NCBI RefSeq assembly: GCF_028750875.1
Contig: NW_026542597.1
Coordinates: 83,240,856-83,304,855, forward strand
DNA length: 64,000 nt
Direction of reading: 5' to 3'
From: Macrosteles quadrilineatus
Lineage: Eukaryota; Arthropoda; Insecta; Hemiptera; Cicadellidae
Shown here: piece by piece, positions 1-11,317 of the stretch
Layout of the letters: each line of letters begins with the position of its first letter
How positions within the stretch are numbered: the stretch's first letter is position 1
Translations under genes and position numbers: made by a program
The notes under the pieces: generated by a model
Seen by the model: only the letters and a program-made list of their open reading frames with translations
The model's database searches: none
Told to the model about the DNA's origin: nothing

Positions 1-138
1 ACAACGATAAGTTCACTCGCGCTATCGCGTCAAATAGGTGGTGTCAGCTAGAGTAAAATGGCGACCATGTGGAAGTCACCGACGAAAACTAATATAGGAG
101 AGACTGTGTATTTTGTTTTACTCTCTTCAAACACATAA
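1..138 (+). other. CpG-rich window edge with a 26-codon ORF
   Basis: The first ~100 bases are much richer in CpG than the DNA that follows, with CG in at least eight places before position 100. An ATG at 58-60 in a good context (TAAAATGGCG) opens 26 codons ending at TAA 136-138; the predicted peptide starts MATMWKSPTK. This could be the edge of a promoter or first exon lying mostly outside the window, or chance. No convincing 5' splice site follows (the only GT nearby is the weak GTGTAT at 105-110). I do not recognise the peptide. Confidence 0.25.
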
Positions 139-472
139 GATCTCTTGATTTAACCTAATACAAACGACGAATACTTGTTTTGTTAGATCAGTGACTGATT
201 TTGATATTGGTTTTGTGTAGGCCTATTGATTGAACCGACAGATGTTTGGAGGTTTTCGATTAAGCTTTGGTGTAAAATAATATTTAAACAGATTTCCCTT
301 GATTTCGTTTTAGTTTACATTTGAAAATTGAACACAATTATACAGATCTGGTGGTTTAATACATTCAATTAAATTTAAAAAAAAACTTGCATACGTAGAT
401 ATTGTTTTTGTATTTTGTATCGCTTATTTTCGTAACCACCACACATCCTTTTTTCTATGATTTAGTAGGAAA
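139..472. other. AT-rich DNA, nothing recognised
   Basis: No open frame, tRNA-like box or terminal repeat was seen in this stretch. Confidence 0.5.
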
Positions 473-817
473 TCCATATATAAATCCCAAAGTACCCATG
501 AACTTTTGAGAAAACTACAAGTCACACCCCCATAAACAATACTTAAAATGTTAGTCATGACGAGAAACCTTGCACAAAACTATCCATTATTTCGTAAATT
601 GCCTTTTCGTAAATTCCTTTCTAAAGGGAACTTTCCATGTACCTAATGTTAAAAATACGTCAGCTGTAGTTATTTGTTTGTTATTCTTTCAATTTGTTAC
701 CTAAAATCAGGTGTGATTATTTTTTTGCATTACTGTATTCTGTTTTGTTTATTTAAGCCAATGGTTTTATTAATACTTATGAAGTCAAACGGAGTGAAGC
801 CCGTGGTTAATAGCTAG
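473..817 (+). mobile_element. Possible non-autonomous Helitron
   Basis: The right end has the layout of a Helitron 3' end: a short GC-rich region (ACGGAGTGAAGCCCGTGG) about a dozen bases before CTAG|T, with CTAG at 814-817 and T at 818. The proposed left end is A|TCCATATATAAATCC at 473, which resembles the better supported Helitron 5' end at 6710 (minus strand). The hairpin is imperfect and the interior shows no clear match to the other copies, so the 3' end is better supported than the 5' end. No Rep/helicase coding capacity is present. Confidence 0.4.
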
Positions 818-2340
818 TTAAAATTAAAGCATAAATCAATATTATCACCGATATTCTTAGCTTAATATCCTGAATACCATTTACTTACAGTCGGTATAAA
901 ATTAAAGTTTATCATGAATATTTTACGATATATTCTGAAAATATTTTGTTAATTATTTTTATTTTTAAGTTATCAAAAGTACAATATCCACAAGGAACTG
1001 TTAGAAAAATACTAATTGAACGTGATATTTCATGATTTAATAACGCCATCTTAATGGAAAGTAAATATTTTAACAGTATGTATGTTATTTTACTATGGTG
1101 TTTACTGTTTACTAATGTTAATTAAAAATCGAAAGTATATTTGTTGTGCTAGAAATAAAAGTGTTGTCATTAATTGGCGTTAGAGGTCAAGAACCGGCAG
1201 AGATAGCTGGAAACATACTGTTACTATTTACCATAATCCTAGCTTAGTTTAAAATAAACAGTTTTGCAAAGTCCAGAGGATAAAATGTTAAATGTTTTAC
1301 AAAGCACATGGCCTTTAGATAAGTAATAATGCCGTAACCCTTTAGGACTATCGTGAACTTATGTGTAAAATGGTCCTGGATTAGAACCTATAGCGTTCTA
1401 GGATGTGAAGGATATGGATAAGAAAAACCCTCCGGTTAGAAACTACAAATATTTTCTACGATTTACACTCCTGAGCAACTATTAAACTGTTACCCTTTGG
1501 AATATCTAGCTGATAAATCATAACAGCTATGAACAACGTAGTTGAAAGTCATGCAGGGATATATATTTGCCAAAACTATCGTTGGTAGAGCAGTCATGTT
1601 GTTTATCATTTAGATAGACTGTAATTGGACAATGTTACAATTAACTAAATTTATTCTGTTAATTGTTACAATAGTGGATGGGAGTGTTGCCGTTGTAATT
1701 GAGATAGAGCGATAACACCGAATTATTTCAGCTGTAGCTAACCAATTATAACTGCTTTATTTGACCATATGATAAAATATACTCGCTTAGTAGAACTCCA
1801 TCCTTATGGAACAGCTGAAACAAATTCTTTTGTTAGTTCTGTCCGGTGCACTGTAGAGGTCGTGTTTTTTTACGATTTGTTTCTTGTCATTTTAACCATT
1901 TAAAACCTCGTTTAACCAAATTAAACTATCTGGTCATATACAGTAACTCGTCCCTAGTTATATAGCCAAACAGTAAAGCACAAACCTTTTGCTTACTGAA
2001 ATTAACCCTAAAATATTAGAAACAAAATTCCGTCGACACTAGCGATCAGTGTCACCAGATATGAACTAGACACGAAAACAAGCATCAAAATTTACAATGT
2101 GAGAAGTCTACTTTTGTTGGTCAGTCTATGATTTTACGTAGTTATCAACTGGTCATAAGAACTATAAACGTATATGAAGGTAAATACCGTAAAGAATCTT
2201 AATTCAATAAAATATTCGAATTCTTTAACGATATATAAATAGTTTTAATAGCTCAAAACATATTTCAGTTCATTAAAATAGTAAATGACCTACTCATAAA
2301 GTATAGTATATGACAAAATCTTATATTTAGTGTACTACTA
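818..2340. other. AT-rich DNA, nothing recognised
   Basis: About 1.5 kb of AT-rich sequence with no ORF of useful length, no terminal repeats and no obvious tandem structure. Confidence 0.5.
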
Positions 2341-2545
2341 TCCGATTATCCCATTATTTTATGGGTTTTCAAGGAAAAAAATAGAAAAAATTAAACGCAT
2401 TAAGATGCCATAGATTAATACATACCAAATTCCAACTACACACACATCACTTCGAAAACCTTTTTTGGGTTCAGAGGGACCCGTAACGGATATACCCAAA
2501 ACTCAAACTCGAAAATGTTGACGAAGTCAATATACTGTACTTACA
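2341..2545 (+). repeat. Dispersed repeat family A, copy 1
   Basis: This shares a string of landmarks with 33095-33375: CCCATTATTTTATGGGTTTT near its start, then a CATACCAAATT block, a CACACACATCACTTCGAAAACC block, TTTTTTGGGTTCAG followed by a G-rich run, and ACTCAAACTCGAAAA at the end. It has an internal deletion relative to the 33 kb copy. No coding capacity and no clear termini are visible. It resembles the 3' part of a degenerate retroelement, but the class cannot be settled from these copies. Confidence 0.6.
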
Positions 2546-2989
2546 CTTTATTCTATGTTATTGGGAGGGAAAGTAAAGATTTGATAGATTTAGACTATTC
2601 TGTGACAATCACTAATTACATAGTTCATGTCCTATTCTGCAAACAGTTTAACATATTTATTTAACACTGGTTTACATTCAATATGAATTATTCTCCTCAG
2701 ACCTCCTTTTCCCGTCTTCGCAGGTCATGAACTTCTACAGTTCAGTAATGAACATTGTCTCAACTGAAGCTAACTTACTTTAATCAACTGTAAGTCCTTA
2801 CACCCTTTACAACGGACATAACCGGTTTACGGCTCTGCATAATGTTAAACGAACAATATTGCTACTTTGGCACTTAAACTGGCTTTTTGGAACTCTTTCG
2901 TAATGTTGCTTGTACTTGTTAATTATGTGATTTTGGTATATTTTGGAGACGTGCGGATAGGTAAGGGTGGGGTTGTGCTATGGTTCCAT
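2546..2989. other. AT-rich DNA, nothing recognised
   Basis: No gene or repeat landmark was recognised between the two nearby family A copies. Confidence 0.45.
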
Positions 2990-3330
2990 CACTCAAATTT
3001 TATTAGCACTGGTCTAGTACTATACCGGATTTGACATTGTTTTTCTCGATACATTTTTCTGTTATGTTATGGAATTTTGTGGGGAAAAATCACCTATAAA
3101 ATCAAAATTTAAAACAAAAAAAACTTTAAATTAAAAAAATCATTATTTGACCACACGTGTGGTATGTAGCTCTGTATTCATACACACAAACTTATAGACA
3201 CACACATATAACTTAGAATCACACTTTTTTTTGGGGGGGGGAGGTTCAGGGGAACTCAAAATGAATATTAATTCAAAACTCAAACTCAAATTTTTATTCA
3301 AAATCATACTGTGTTTAGTGGGAGATGATA
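2990..3330 (+). repeat. Dispersed repeat family A, copy 2 (diverged)
   Basis: It follows the same order of landmarks as the copies at 2341 and 33095: GGAATTTTGTGGGGAAAAAT, GTGTGGTATGTAGCTCTGTA, a run of ACACACA blocks, then T8 followed by a G-run at 3233-3241, a GGTTCAGGGG motif and ACTCAAACTCAAA. Divergence is high and homopolymers have grown. No ORF is present. Confidence 0.5.
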
Positions 3331-3407
3331 AAAGTAAATTTTATATCGTTGAACCTAGATATTAGATAACTTTAACAATTTATTGATTAACTGTATACAA
3401 ACCGATT

Positions 3408-3613
3408 GTACATAGAGTAAGTATAGTATGCCGGTGACATAGTATATGGATAGATAGACATGGTAGACCGATAGATTCTCATATTCTACCGAAAATTGAG
3501 TAAAAACCAATGGCTGACAAATAGTTTGTACAAAGAGTAAGCATTGTTACAGGCCGGTGACATAGAGTAAGACAGACGGACTCTCATCTGCCACCGGAAG
3601 TTGAGTGACAACC
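3408..3613. repeat. Diverged direct duplication, two units of ~100 bp
   Basis: Unit 1 (3408-3508) and unit 2 (3528-3613) share in order GTACAWAGAGTAAG, GCCGGTGACATAG, a GATAGAC/GACAGAC block, CTCAT and a TTGAGTRAMAACC end. The units differ by many substitutions and small gaps, so this is an old local duplication. No coding frame spans it. Confidence 0.55.
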
Positions 3614-4458
3614 TGTGTCTCTGTGTCGTCCGATATGCTTGTATCTGTAACACCTCAATTTACTTCCGGTTAGGCTCCATGTGTAAACGCCATATTATTA
3701 CCTCTTCAGATGTATATAGAGTAATAGAACCAGAATTATTGTACTAGAAATTCCTTATGTTATTTCGTACATTATTTTCGTTTTGGTGTGTGTTTAGCTG
3801 TATAAGAATATTGTTTACAATTGACCTGTACAACGGAAAGAACCAGGAATCCGAATGCAAATTCTATTTTTACAAAAAAATATTGAATATACTCTTCTGA
3901 AAACGAAATTACGTACGTAGTTTTTTTGTAAGAAAGCTTATGAAAAGGCCACGTAGAATTTATATATCTGCATGAAATATCTGAGAGCCATTATAACAGA
4001 ATATTATAAAAAATAAGAGACTAGTTGAGTTGTAAGTAAAACAATATTCCGAATGTACTCAAAATATTAAATTTTCCTATCAGTGTTATTACACTTTGCT
4101 GACAAACCAAACTTCAAAACAAAGGGCATGAAGTATACATTATGTTTCAATGTAAACCACAAACAGCTGATGGAAAAATAATACATCTCCACACAATGAC
4201 TCATCAGGTACAGTTTTCAAAATAACAGACTTCTGAAACAATAAAAATTTAATCAAATTTAGATTAAATGAAGCATTGCAAACTTGTTTGAGATGTTTTA
4301 AAATTACTGATCGTTTATGAGTAAAATTTAAATCGAAAAACTTACAAATTAAAGGTATTATATCAGCCAGGATTCTCTTATCAGCACCTGTTCAGAACAG
4401 AGATTACCTTCTTTCATCCAAGAGTAACAGGCGTTTGATCACATATTGTTGTTTTTTA
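3614..4458. other. AT-rich DNA, nothing recognised
   Basis: No gene, repeat terminus or strong palindrome was seen. Confidence 0.45.
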
Positions 4459-4519
4459 TTTCTTCTTCTTTTCTTCTAAGTTCTTCTTCTTCTGTCTCCT
4501 CTTCTTCTTCTTCTTCTTA
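4459..4519. repeat. TTC/CTT microsatellite
   Basis: A pyrimidine-rich TTC repeat with interruptions. The longest clean part is at the right end (4499-4518). Confidence 0.9.
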
Positions 4520-5869
4520 GTGATGTTCCAGTCCAGAGAGCTCGAATCCTACTGGACTGAGGCTGTTTAATATGGTCTCTTCAGCCACAATTTTCTTCTT
4601 CATTTGTAAAATACCATTGTGGTCATGTCGCCTATTTAATTGTAAATTGAATAAAATTTAAATCTAGGCACAACAAACAAATATACTCGTTTTCCCCCTC
4701 ATCACAAGTATTATTGTTTGCAGCACAGGCTAGATAAAGACATAATAAATACGTTTTCAAATATTATAGACAAACCATTATTAGACATAATATATACCTA
4801 AAACACTAAAGGTATTTTCCCATAACATACATTTTTAGCCGTCATATACAGCTGATTTTTACAATTAAAACATCATTTCAGAATTTATAGTCTAGTGGAG
4901 GGGCAAATGGTAGCGAGAAAGGGTAGTTTTCTTTAAGGCTTCAATCACTTACGTTTAATTTATTTCTACAGTTCATTATCAAAGATTCAGTTATGCTGAC
5001 AAACTTTCTTAATAACGGTTTAAATGTGAGTTGTAATTTAACAGCTGGTCAAGTTGATTTCACCACAGTTAGATTGTACAACAAGAAACATTAATGGGTT
5101 TATGAAATGGATTTTAAGTTTTTTTATAACTAATGTGAATTGATTGAGGTAGGTAAATCACTATTAATGGTGTGGATTTAAAATCAAGAAATTTAATTTA
5201 TTGTACATTAGTGGTTTCATTCACCTAATAACTGAATAACTATATCAAACCTAAACTAATAACTGTATCAAACAACATAATCTTTGAAAGGCTAATGGAT
5301 ATTGCATTGGATTAGTTTTGCCTTGGACATGTTTGTAACCCTATTATAATGTACAATTTGAACACTAATCCCCTCGTGTATATAATATAATTAAACTTCT
5401 TAGACTTTAGACTTAGTAAACAAAACAATGGAAGGTAAAAATACAATATCCTCCATTGACATAGTCGAGTGACATTCAAATATTGCTATTGGCAAGCCAG
5501 TGGTTAGCTTGGGTTACGTCCCAAATTGGACAGCTTAACAATAAGGGATTTGCGTACGGCGTGCGTAAACCTACGTTTTCCACGTGCACAAACAAAACAA
5601 TATAGACTCCTTACAATTCAGTGTATTGTAAAAATATTGTTTAACCAAAGATATCATCAGCTTACTAATTTGATTTCTATCAAGAATAAATAAATAATAT
5701 CATCTCATTTAGCGACTTTATCTTTTAAGAGTTTTTAATGCCAATACTGTAGCGTTTTGCGGGTTTTGTAGAAGAAAGGTCCAAAACCCGATTTGTGTTT
5801 CAATTTAACGTGCATATTTTTTATGAAGCATAATTAACTGTTCATCGACAAATATCAACTTGGTCCACA
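4520..5869. other. AT-rich DNA, nothing recognised
   Basis: A short CpG-containing stretch near 5550-5590 is the only compositional change. No ORF or repeat landmark was identified. Confidence 0.45.
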
Positions 5870-5945
5870 GTCGAAACAAGTGGGAATCGAACCAGCTACT
5901 GGTATATTTGTATTCACTATAAAAACTCGTCTACCAAGATCAATT
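5870..5945 (-). repeat. tRNA-like fragment next to a SINE
   Basis: Read on the minus strand, this holds a good B-box-like motif (GGTTCGATTCC) and, about 45 bases upstream, TGGTAGACGAG, which loosely resembles an A box. Stems do not fold into a full cloverleaf. It lies immediately beside the SINE at 5951 and may be a second, older tRNA-derived head or part of a composite element. Confidence 0.4.
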
Positions 5946-5950
5946 AAACA

Positions 5951-6124
5951 TTTTTTTCCTAGGACGTTCTAAACGAGCACGGGATTGTTTTTCACATTAT
6001 TTCAGGCTGGAGCTAGGAGTTTCGGCATTATCACTTAAAATCCAAAAGTGATTTGGTGGGATTCGAACCCGGGACCTCAGGGACCGAAGTCCCGTGCTTC
6101 ACCGCTAGACCAGCTCGCTCCCCC
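5951..6124 (-). mobile_element. tRNA-derived SINE (family S), minus strand
   Basis: Read on the minus strand, the tRNA-like head starts at 6124 with GGGGGAGCGAGCTGG, followed by an A-box-like TGGTCTAGCGGTGAAGC and a B box GGTTCGAATCC at about 6058-6068. The body follows and ends near a CCTAGG motif and an A-rich tract (T-rich on the plus strand at 5951). The same head and body order occurs at 24837-25019. This is a non-coding retroposon, transcribed by RNA polymerase III when intact and dependent on a LINE for movement. A functional tRNA gene is unlikely because the arms do not pair well and a ~100-base body follows. Confidence 0.8.
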
Positions 6125-6262
6125 AGATTATTGAAATATGTAGGCCTTCTATTTTAAACCACAAACTTATAATAGTTATTATACTCACAAAAGTAAAAAA
6201 TTTTGCACTCTTGGCAATTCCAAATATTTAGCCTATTAAAACCAGTTCAAATATATAAAAAA

Positions 6263-6710
6263 CTAGCTGGCCCGACATACGTCGTCCTGTCCTAATGTGG
6301 TTTTATGTCAAATGCTCGTTCATTTTCAAGATGAGCTCGTTCGCGTCGCTCAATCAGGTCCTGGTTTTGGTTGCAAATTAGCTGTTCTCATAAATTTAAA
6401 AAGAATAATAGTGCTGCACACTGTTGTTAAACCTATTAATTTTTTAATGCTATAGATCATCACAGGATCAAATTCTTTAGTTGAACCAGCTGTTAGGATT
6501 CTTTAATTCCATAAGTACTCATAAGATTAACATGGGGAACTCCAGGGCTACTGGGGTGGAGCCCTTTTGACGGATCTGCACCAAACTTCGCACAAACCAT
6601 CCTTGAATAATGCTTAATAATGCCTGAAAGTTTCATTACAATCTGTCGAACGGTTTCGGAGTCCATAACGTTCAAATATATATAGCAAACTCCCTCTTTA
6701 TAAATATGGA
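6263..6710 (-). mobile_element. Non-autonomous Helitron, minus strand
   Basis: On the minus strand the element starts A|TCCATATTTATAAAGAGG (TC at 6710-6709). It ends with the hairpin CGAC-GTAT-GTCG about 8 bases before CTAG|T (CTAG at 6266-6263). These are the standard Helitron features: TC start, 3' hairpin, CTRR end and insertion between A and T. The interior shares blocks with the other Helitrons here, including a match around 6520-6560 (AACATGGGGAACTCCAG) to 28069-28087. It is 448 bp long with no Rep/helicase, so it would need an autonomous partner. The 60-codon minus ORF inside it is Helitron sequence, not a gene. Confidence 0.8.
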
Positions 6711-7015
6711 TTAAAATATTACAATTTTCCTATAATCAATGGTTTTCAAGAACTACTATTATGTAACATTGTAAAAACATGAACGTGGACATCTTTGTCA
6801 ACAGACGTACTATGTAATATTTATCACCGCACGTTTTCCTAAAACAACTATTATTAAAACAGTTTTGTCATATAAAATACGATAAAACTCTCATGATGGA
6901 GCACACATGATTGCGTCATCAATTCGCATGTTTTTCTTATTGCTAATTATAAAGTTAGCTCGTTAGTGTTGTCAATCGTACTCGATGTCACGTGGTAAAA
7001 ATAACGACGAAACAA

Positions 7016-7096
7016 GCCCCCCCCTCTCCCACTCCTCCTCCCCTCCCACCTTAAAACAGCCCCCCCTCTCTCCCCTCTCCCACCCCCACCCCACCT
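7016..7096 (+). repeat. C-rich polypyrimidine tract
   Basis: About 80 bases made almost only of C and T, with several C runs and one short A-containing break (TTAAAACAG). It is an abrupt change from the AT-rich surroundings. The complementary strand is G-rich and could form unusual structures. Confidence 0.85.
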
Positions 7097-7212
7097 TGAA
7101 TCTCTTGCATCTCGTAATTTGAATGTAACTGATATTTTATTAAAACTTTTAACCCTAATGATATTGACTTTAATATGATATACTTAATTTAAAGGAAATT
7201 TTTTAAGAAGGC

Positions 7213-7350
7213 CGCCACTATTTAAATTGTGGAAAACCACAGTTTAAGTTAGTTTTTTGTGATTATTTGAAAAAACGTGAGCTATAAACTAAACTAACCT
7301 AACCTAACCTACCCAAACTGTGGGTTTTCCATAGTTTAAATAGTGGCGGC
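7213..7350. mobile_element. Small foldback (MITE-like) element
   Basis: The outer ends GCCGCCACTATTTAAA (7213) and TTTAAATAGTGGCGGC (ending 7350) are exact reverse complements. Pairing continues inward through GTGGAAAACCACAG against CTGTGGGTTTTCC. The centre holds ACTAACCTAACCTAACCT, a few TTAGG-type repeats in complement. No coding capacity. A target duplication is not obvious in the AT-rich flanks. Confidence 0.75.
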
Positions 7351-8589
7351 GTTTTTCTGAAAAAAGGCCCAATTAAAAATTTGTATTTATTGTTTTCCTT
7401 ATAATTTTTAAACCGTGGGTATTCCCTGTTTCTAGTGTCTTCAATGTTTACACTTATTTTTCTAATATAATTGAATAAACTTTTAATTAATGATTACGAA
7501 ATGAATTAAAAGGGACGGGTTAATTACACAAAAACAGAAATCCTTGTTGAACACGTTAATTAATTCAAAACCTATTCAAGAAAAAAACAATTTAAAATAT
7601 TAAATCGCATATAAAATATTAATATGCGATTTTTTAATAAATAAATCAAATTAAATTAAAATTTGATTAAACTGAACGCATTTAATCAATAGTCTAGTAA
7701 TATTCCAGTGCGTCGTGGAAAATAGTGACTTGACTTTATTTACTCTTAAATTATTTAAATCTACCATTTTTTGTCGTTTATTTTTAGTTTATTTTATCAA
7801 AGAAACTCGTCCAGTTCACTTGCAACGTTAATTTATGAATAAATGAATTTATCCGTTTTTACAATTGTTATTTAAACATAACTTAGTGAGTTTTTAAATT
7901 TATAAGTTGTGACAAATTCAATTATGGAAGTCTTCTCCGTTTGTCAATAATTTTGTTAAGTACTATATTACTAAATCCTCACTTCATTGATAGTTCAAAC
8001 TCAATATACTGTCAAATTTAATTTAATGTTGAATCGTCTTGTTCAGCTAAGTTAAAAAAACAAATTGAAAGTTCACAGTATAACAGTATGAAGTATAACA
8101 TACAGTTATACAACATAAAGTATGCCTAAACATTCTTTCGATGAAAAGTCATAATCGTACTAAAAAATGTTTACTAATCAAAACCGCAAGATTTTTTCTT
8201 TTATGAAAAAGGGGAGAAATGAAAATATATTTCCCAACACTTCACATTATTCGTCGGAACATCGCAGATTATTGTACAATAATCCACACATCATGCAGGA
8301 TAGAACAGCAAATTGATACGGGATTGAAGGATTACCCTCGCCACCTGAACCTAACTAAACTCGCGATAATTCCTGCAATATTAAACATAAATAGCAGACG
8401 ATTAACAGTCATTAACTTTCCTAATGACTCCGCTGACTCCAATAAACAGGATTTTACGTGAAAATACATAATGTGTATGCAATATGTTTTTGTATTGGTG
8501 TGAATACAATCTGTAAAGTCTTGACCATAATCAAGATTTTATCTTTTTTCTCGTGTGAGAAAAAAGACTTAGTCTATTCGAATTTTGGA
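7351..8589. other. AT-rich DNA, nothing recognised
   Basis: ORFs of about 80 codons in the 8.2-8.7 kb part have no recognisable motifs and look like chance frames. Confidence 0.45.
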
Positions 8590-8821
8590 AATGGGCGCCA
8601 TTTTGACATTCTGAATTGGATCAAATTTTTTTTTTCACGTGGGTTGCATCTTACCTTAATACATACCAAGTTTCATAAAGTCCGGTTGGAATAATCAAAT
8701 GATAAAATGTTTTTGTAAAAAATGCAAAATGGCAGATATTTGTCAATTAAGAAATGTTATAAATAGTTATATTCGTGATTTTCTCTTTATTTTGACCTAC
8801 CATTTTTGAACACCCTGTAAA
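8590..8821 (+). mobile_element. Remnant related to CACCCTGTA-ended foldbacks
   Basis: The sequence ends with GAACACCCTGTAAAT, resembling the right end of the 883-bp palindrome (GGGACACCCTGTATA at 43108). It contains ATGGGCGCCATTTTG, comparable to the GCCGCCATTTTG blocks of that element. No matching left end was found, so this is at most a one-armed, decayed copy. Confidence 0.3.
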
Positions 8822-9500
8822 TATTCTTTCTTGATGTAGAGACTTTCTCAAGGCAAAAAATGGTAAACCTACTATCTGCATGAAAATATAACTGAGTTCA
8901 GGATGGTTACTTAAATCAATTAAGTGTTATGTTTATAATTCAATCTCTACATACACCAAATAACTTTTTTACCAAGTTTTAAAAGAGCTTTTTTCGTAAG
9001 CTGAAGAAACTTTTTAACATTTCATAAACCATTAGAGAATAACAGTTTGCTAAAGATATTTAAAGTTAATTTTTAGTATGCTAAACAAAACCTCAATCAC
9101 TTCTTAAAAAAATTTTACCTACTTAAGTATCAAATACAATGCTTAAACTTTTAGTAAACTGCTAAATCAGAAAGTTGTAAGATCAATTCACTATTACAGC
9201 CTAAATAATCCATTAAATCAAATGTTTCAAAGAGTATACCAATTATAATAAATGGGAATAAAATACATACCAAAGGATGTTAAAATAAGAAAAATGCACG
9301 AATCTTTAATCGCTGGATACACTGGACATGATAACAAACTCAATTAATTTACAAGGATAATTTAATTTGCTGTAGTCATGCCCTGCTATCCCATTAGACC
9401 ACCTCTGCTCGCCAAACCAACTTTAGCACAAGCTAGTTTATGCAACACTATTCACAGGTGATATTTGCACCATGTGCACTAACTGCGTCAGATTAAAACT
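8822..9500. other. AT-rich DNA, nothing recognised
   Basis: A slightly GC-richer patch begins near 9370; no gene is visible. Confidence 0.4.
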
Positions 9501-9501
9501 A

Positions 9502-9509
9502 TGACGTCA
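9502..9509. promoter_or_regulatory. Perfect CRE-type palindrome TGACGTCA
   Basis: Full CREB/ATF consensus site, 8 bp. A CAGCTG lies a few bases downstream (9515-9520). A second TGACGTCA lies at 11695-11702, also near CAGCTG sites. Function is inferred from motif identity only. Confidence 0.35.
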
Positions 9510-9520
9510 TTTATCAGCTG

Positions 9521-10796
9521 ACCAGAGCTAATAATGTAGCCAGGTTGTAGAATAATCTATGTAACTGTTTTGTCAATAGTTTTTACTTAATTGTTCTTGC
9601 ATCTTTGCCTGAATCACGTTACATGATTATTATTGTTATGTGTAATGTGTATGTGTATATATATATATGTATTGTCGCGTTACATATGATTATTTTGTAT
9701 GTTCTTTAGCACCTTTTAAATTGGGCAATATGTTTGTTTCCAAACAATAACTCTTATTTATGGTGGGTTTTGGCAATAAATTTGATCTAGCTTAAAGATT
9801 TGTTTCGTAATTTGGCATGGATCGTTTAGTTTGTATTGAAGCAAATAGAGATGTATTAATTTATTTATTTAAAATATTAAAGCTTTTATGTAGCCTAAAA
9901 GTTATTTATTTTTTTTTTGTTTTGTTGTTTAACTGCAGTATCTAAAGCTTGAATGTATGACGCATTAAAACCAAACTGGTTTAAATAAGCTGTGTTTAAA
10001 CTTTGTATAAAAATTTCATTTGTCACAAAACTCCTTTTTCCAGGAAATGGCCCTATTGCCTAAAACGCAGAAATAAAGTGACTTAAATTACTTCATAGTA
10101 AAAGAACTTTTAACAACATTAATTCTTCTTATGTTCTAAATTTGAACGTAAATATACCTACTACACGTCCCCACACAAGAAATGAGTCAAACAAAATTAG
10201 GATTGTATTTGATAAATAAATGTGTATTTGTGTTCTTAGATGATAAATAAGTCTTTTAACAGATATGGAGTTTGGACGTACCTAAAAAAATACGCGTTTG
10301 GGTTTATTATTAAATCTACAAATTAATATAGACTCTATATTCATTATACAGAAATAGTAAAGTACTCAAGCCTTATAGTAAAGCAATTCATATTAATTAA
10401 ATAGATTATTTAAGTATTAAACACAAAATGCTTTTAATCTTGTATACATTTCGTGTTGATGGTCGTTGGAATAAAAGTATCATGTCTCTTTATTGATGGA
10501 TTTTTTAAAAGCACATTTAATGATTCAATGGATTATATTAGATGATTATATATAAGCCAACATTTGACAAAAGGTAATGCTAACTAAATTGTTAAACAAG
10601 TAGAAATCCTTATTTTCAATTATAAATTTAAACAGCAATTGACTAGAATGTGCAAACGATCAAAAGATCCACAATACCACATCCACAAAACGCCTTTTCA
10701 TCGCTTTACAATGTTTACTTTCAATCCAATTCCCCGCTCTACACTCTACGCTGTCAAACCGGTTTAGTAAATTACTGTTCAAGACAGGACGAGAAT
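9521..10796. other. AT-rich DNA with a TA microsatellite
   Basis: A TATATATATAT run occurs near 9655-9668. No other feature was recognised. Confidence 0.5.
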
Positions 10797-11083
10797 TAAT
10801 TTGTCTGTTGCAAACGAAAAATGTAAACGGAAGTGAAGATGAGGTAGATCGAGTAAAACTGATCCGGTCGACCCGAGAGGGGTTAATGTTGACGGGTAAA
10901 GAGGATCGATTAATGAGAGAAGACAAATCAAATCAGCGATGCTGCCTCCCCTTAACGGGGGGGGGGGGGTACCTCGGAGTTGTGGAAAAATATTCAAAGT
11001 TGGTTTGTTTCGCAGAAGAGGTGCTAAAAACTAGTGTCCATTATAACAGTTATATTTTGTCAAATATACAAAAGTTGTATTGA
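10797..11083 (+). other. CpG-rich patch with a 91-codon ORF and G13 tract
   Basis: From about 10800 to 10970 the base composition shifts to balanced GC with many CpGs, then returns to AT-rich. An ORF at 10808-11083 begins MQTKNVNGSEDEVDR and is hydrophilic for its first ~45 residues. It then crosses a run of 13 G (10957-10969) that encodes glycines and becomes ordinary AT-rich sequence. The opposite strand is also open. No domain is recognised. It could be a small CpG island, a decayed coding exon or a transposon fragment; a complete gene is unlikely. Confidence 0.25.
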
Positions 11084-11120
11084 TTGGTCCTTAAAAATCA
11101 CAAACGTCAAATTGTCACAT

Positions 11121-11300
11121 GTCGGAGGAGCGAGGTGGTCGGTAGAGCGCGACACTTCGGTCTCTAAGGTCACGGGTTCAAATCCTGTCAAAACAAAATT
11201 GTCGTGAAGTGTTTTTTTATTCCTCTAGGTTTACGTCAGGAATTGTTTTCCACATTACTTCCGGCTAGACATAAGATCGGGTCGTGACATTTTCACTTAG
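11121..11300 (+). mobile_element. tRNA-derived SINE with body inverted relative to head
   Basis: A tRNA-like head begins near 11123 (GGAGGAGCGAGG), with an A-box-like GGTCGGTAGAGCG and a B box GGTTCAAATCC (11174-11184). The following body contains GGAATTGTTTTCCACATTAC and TTCCGGCTAGAC at about 11230-11270. In the SINEs at 5951 and 24837 that same body reads in this plus-strand direction while their heads are on the minus strand. So this copy joins the body to the head in the opposite relative orientation. Confidence 0.65.
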
Positions 11301-11317
11301 ATACAATTTATTAGTGG

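Noticed and set aside
6050..6124. Functional tRNA gene on the minus strand
   Set aside because: The head is continuous with a SINE body repeated at 24837, and the arms pair poorly.
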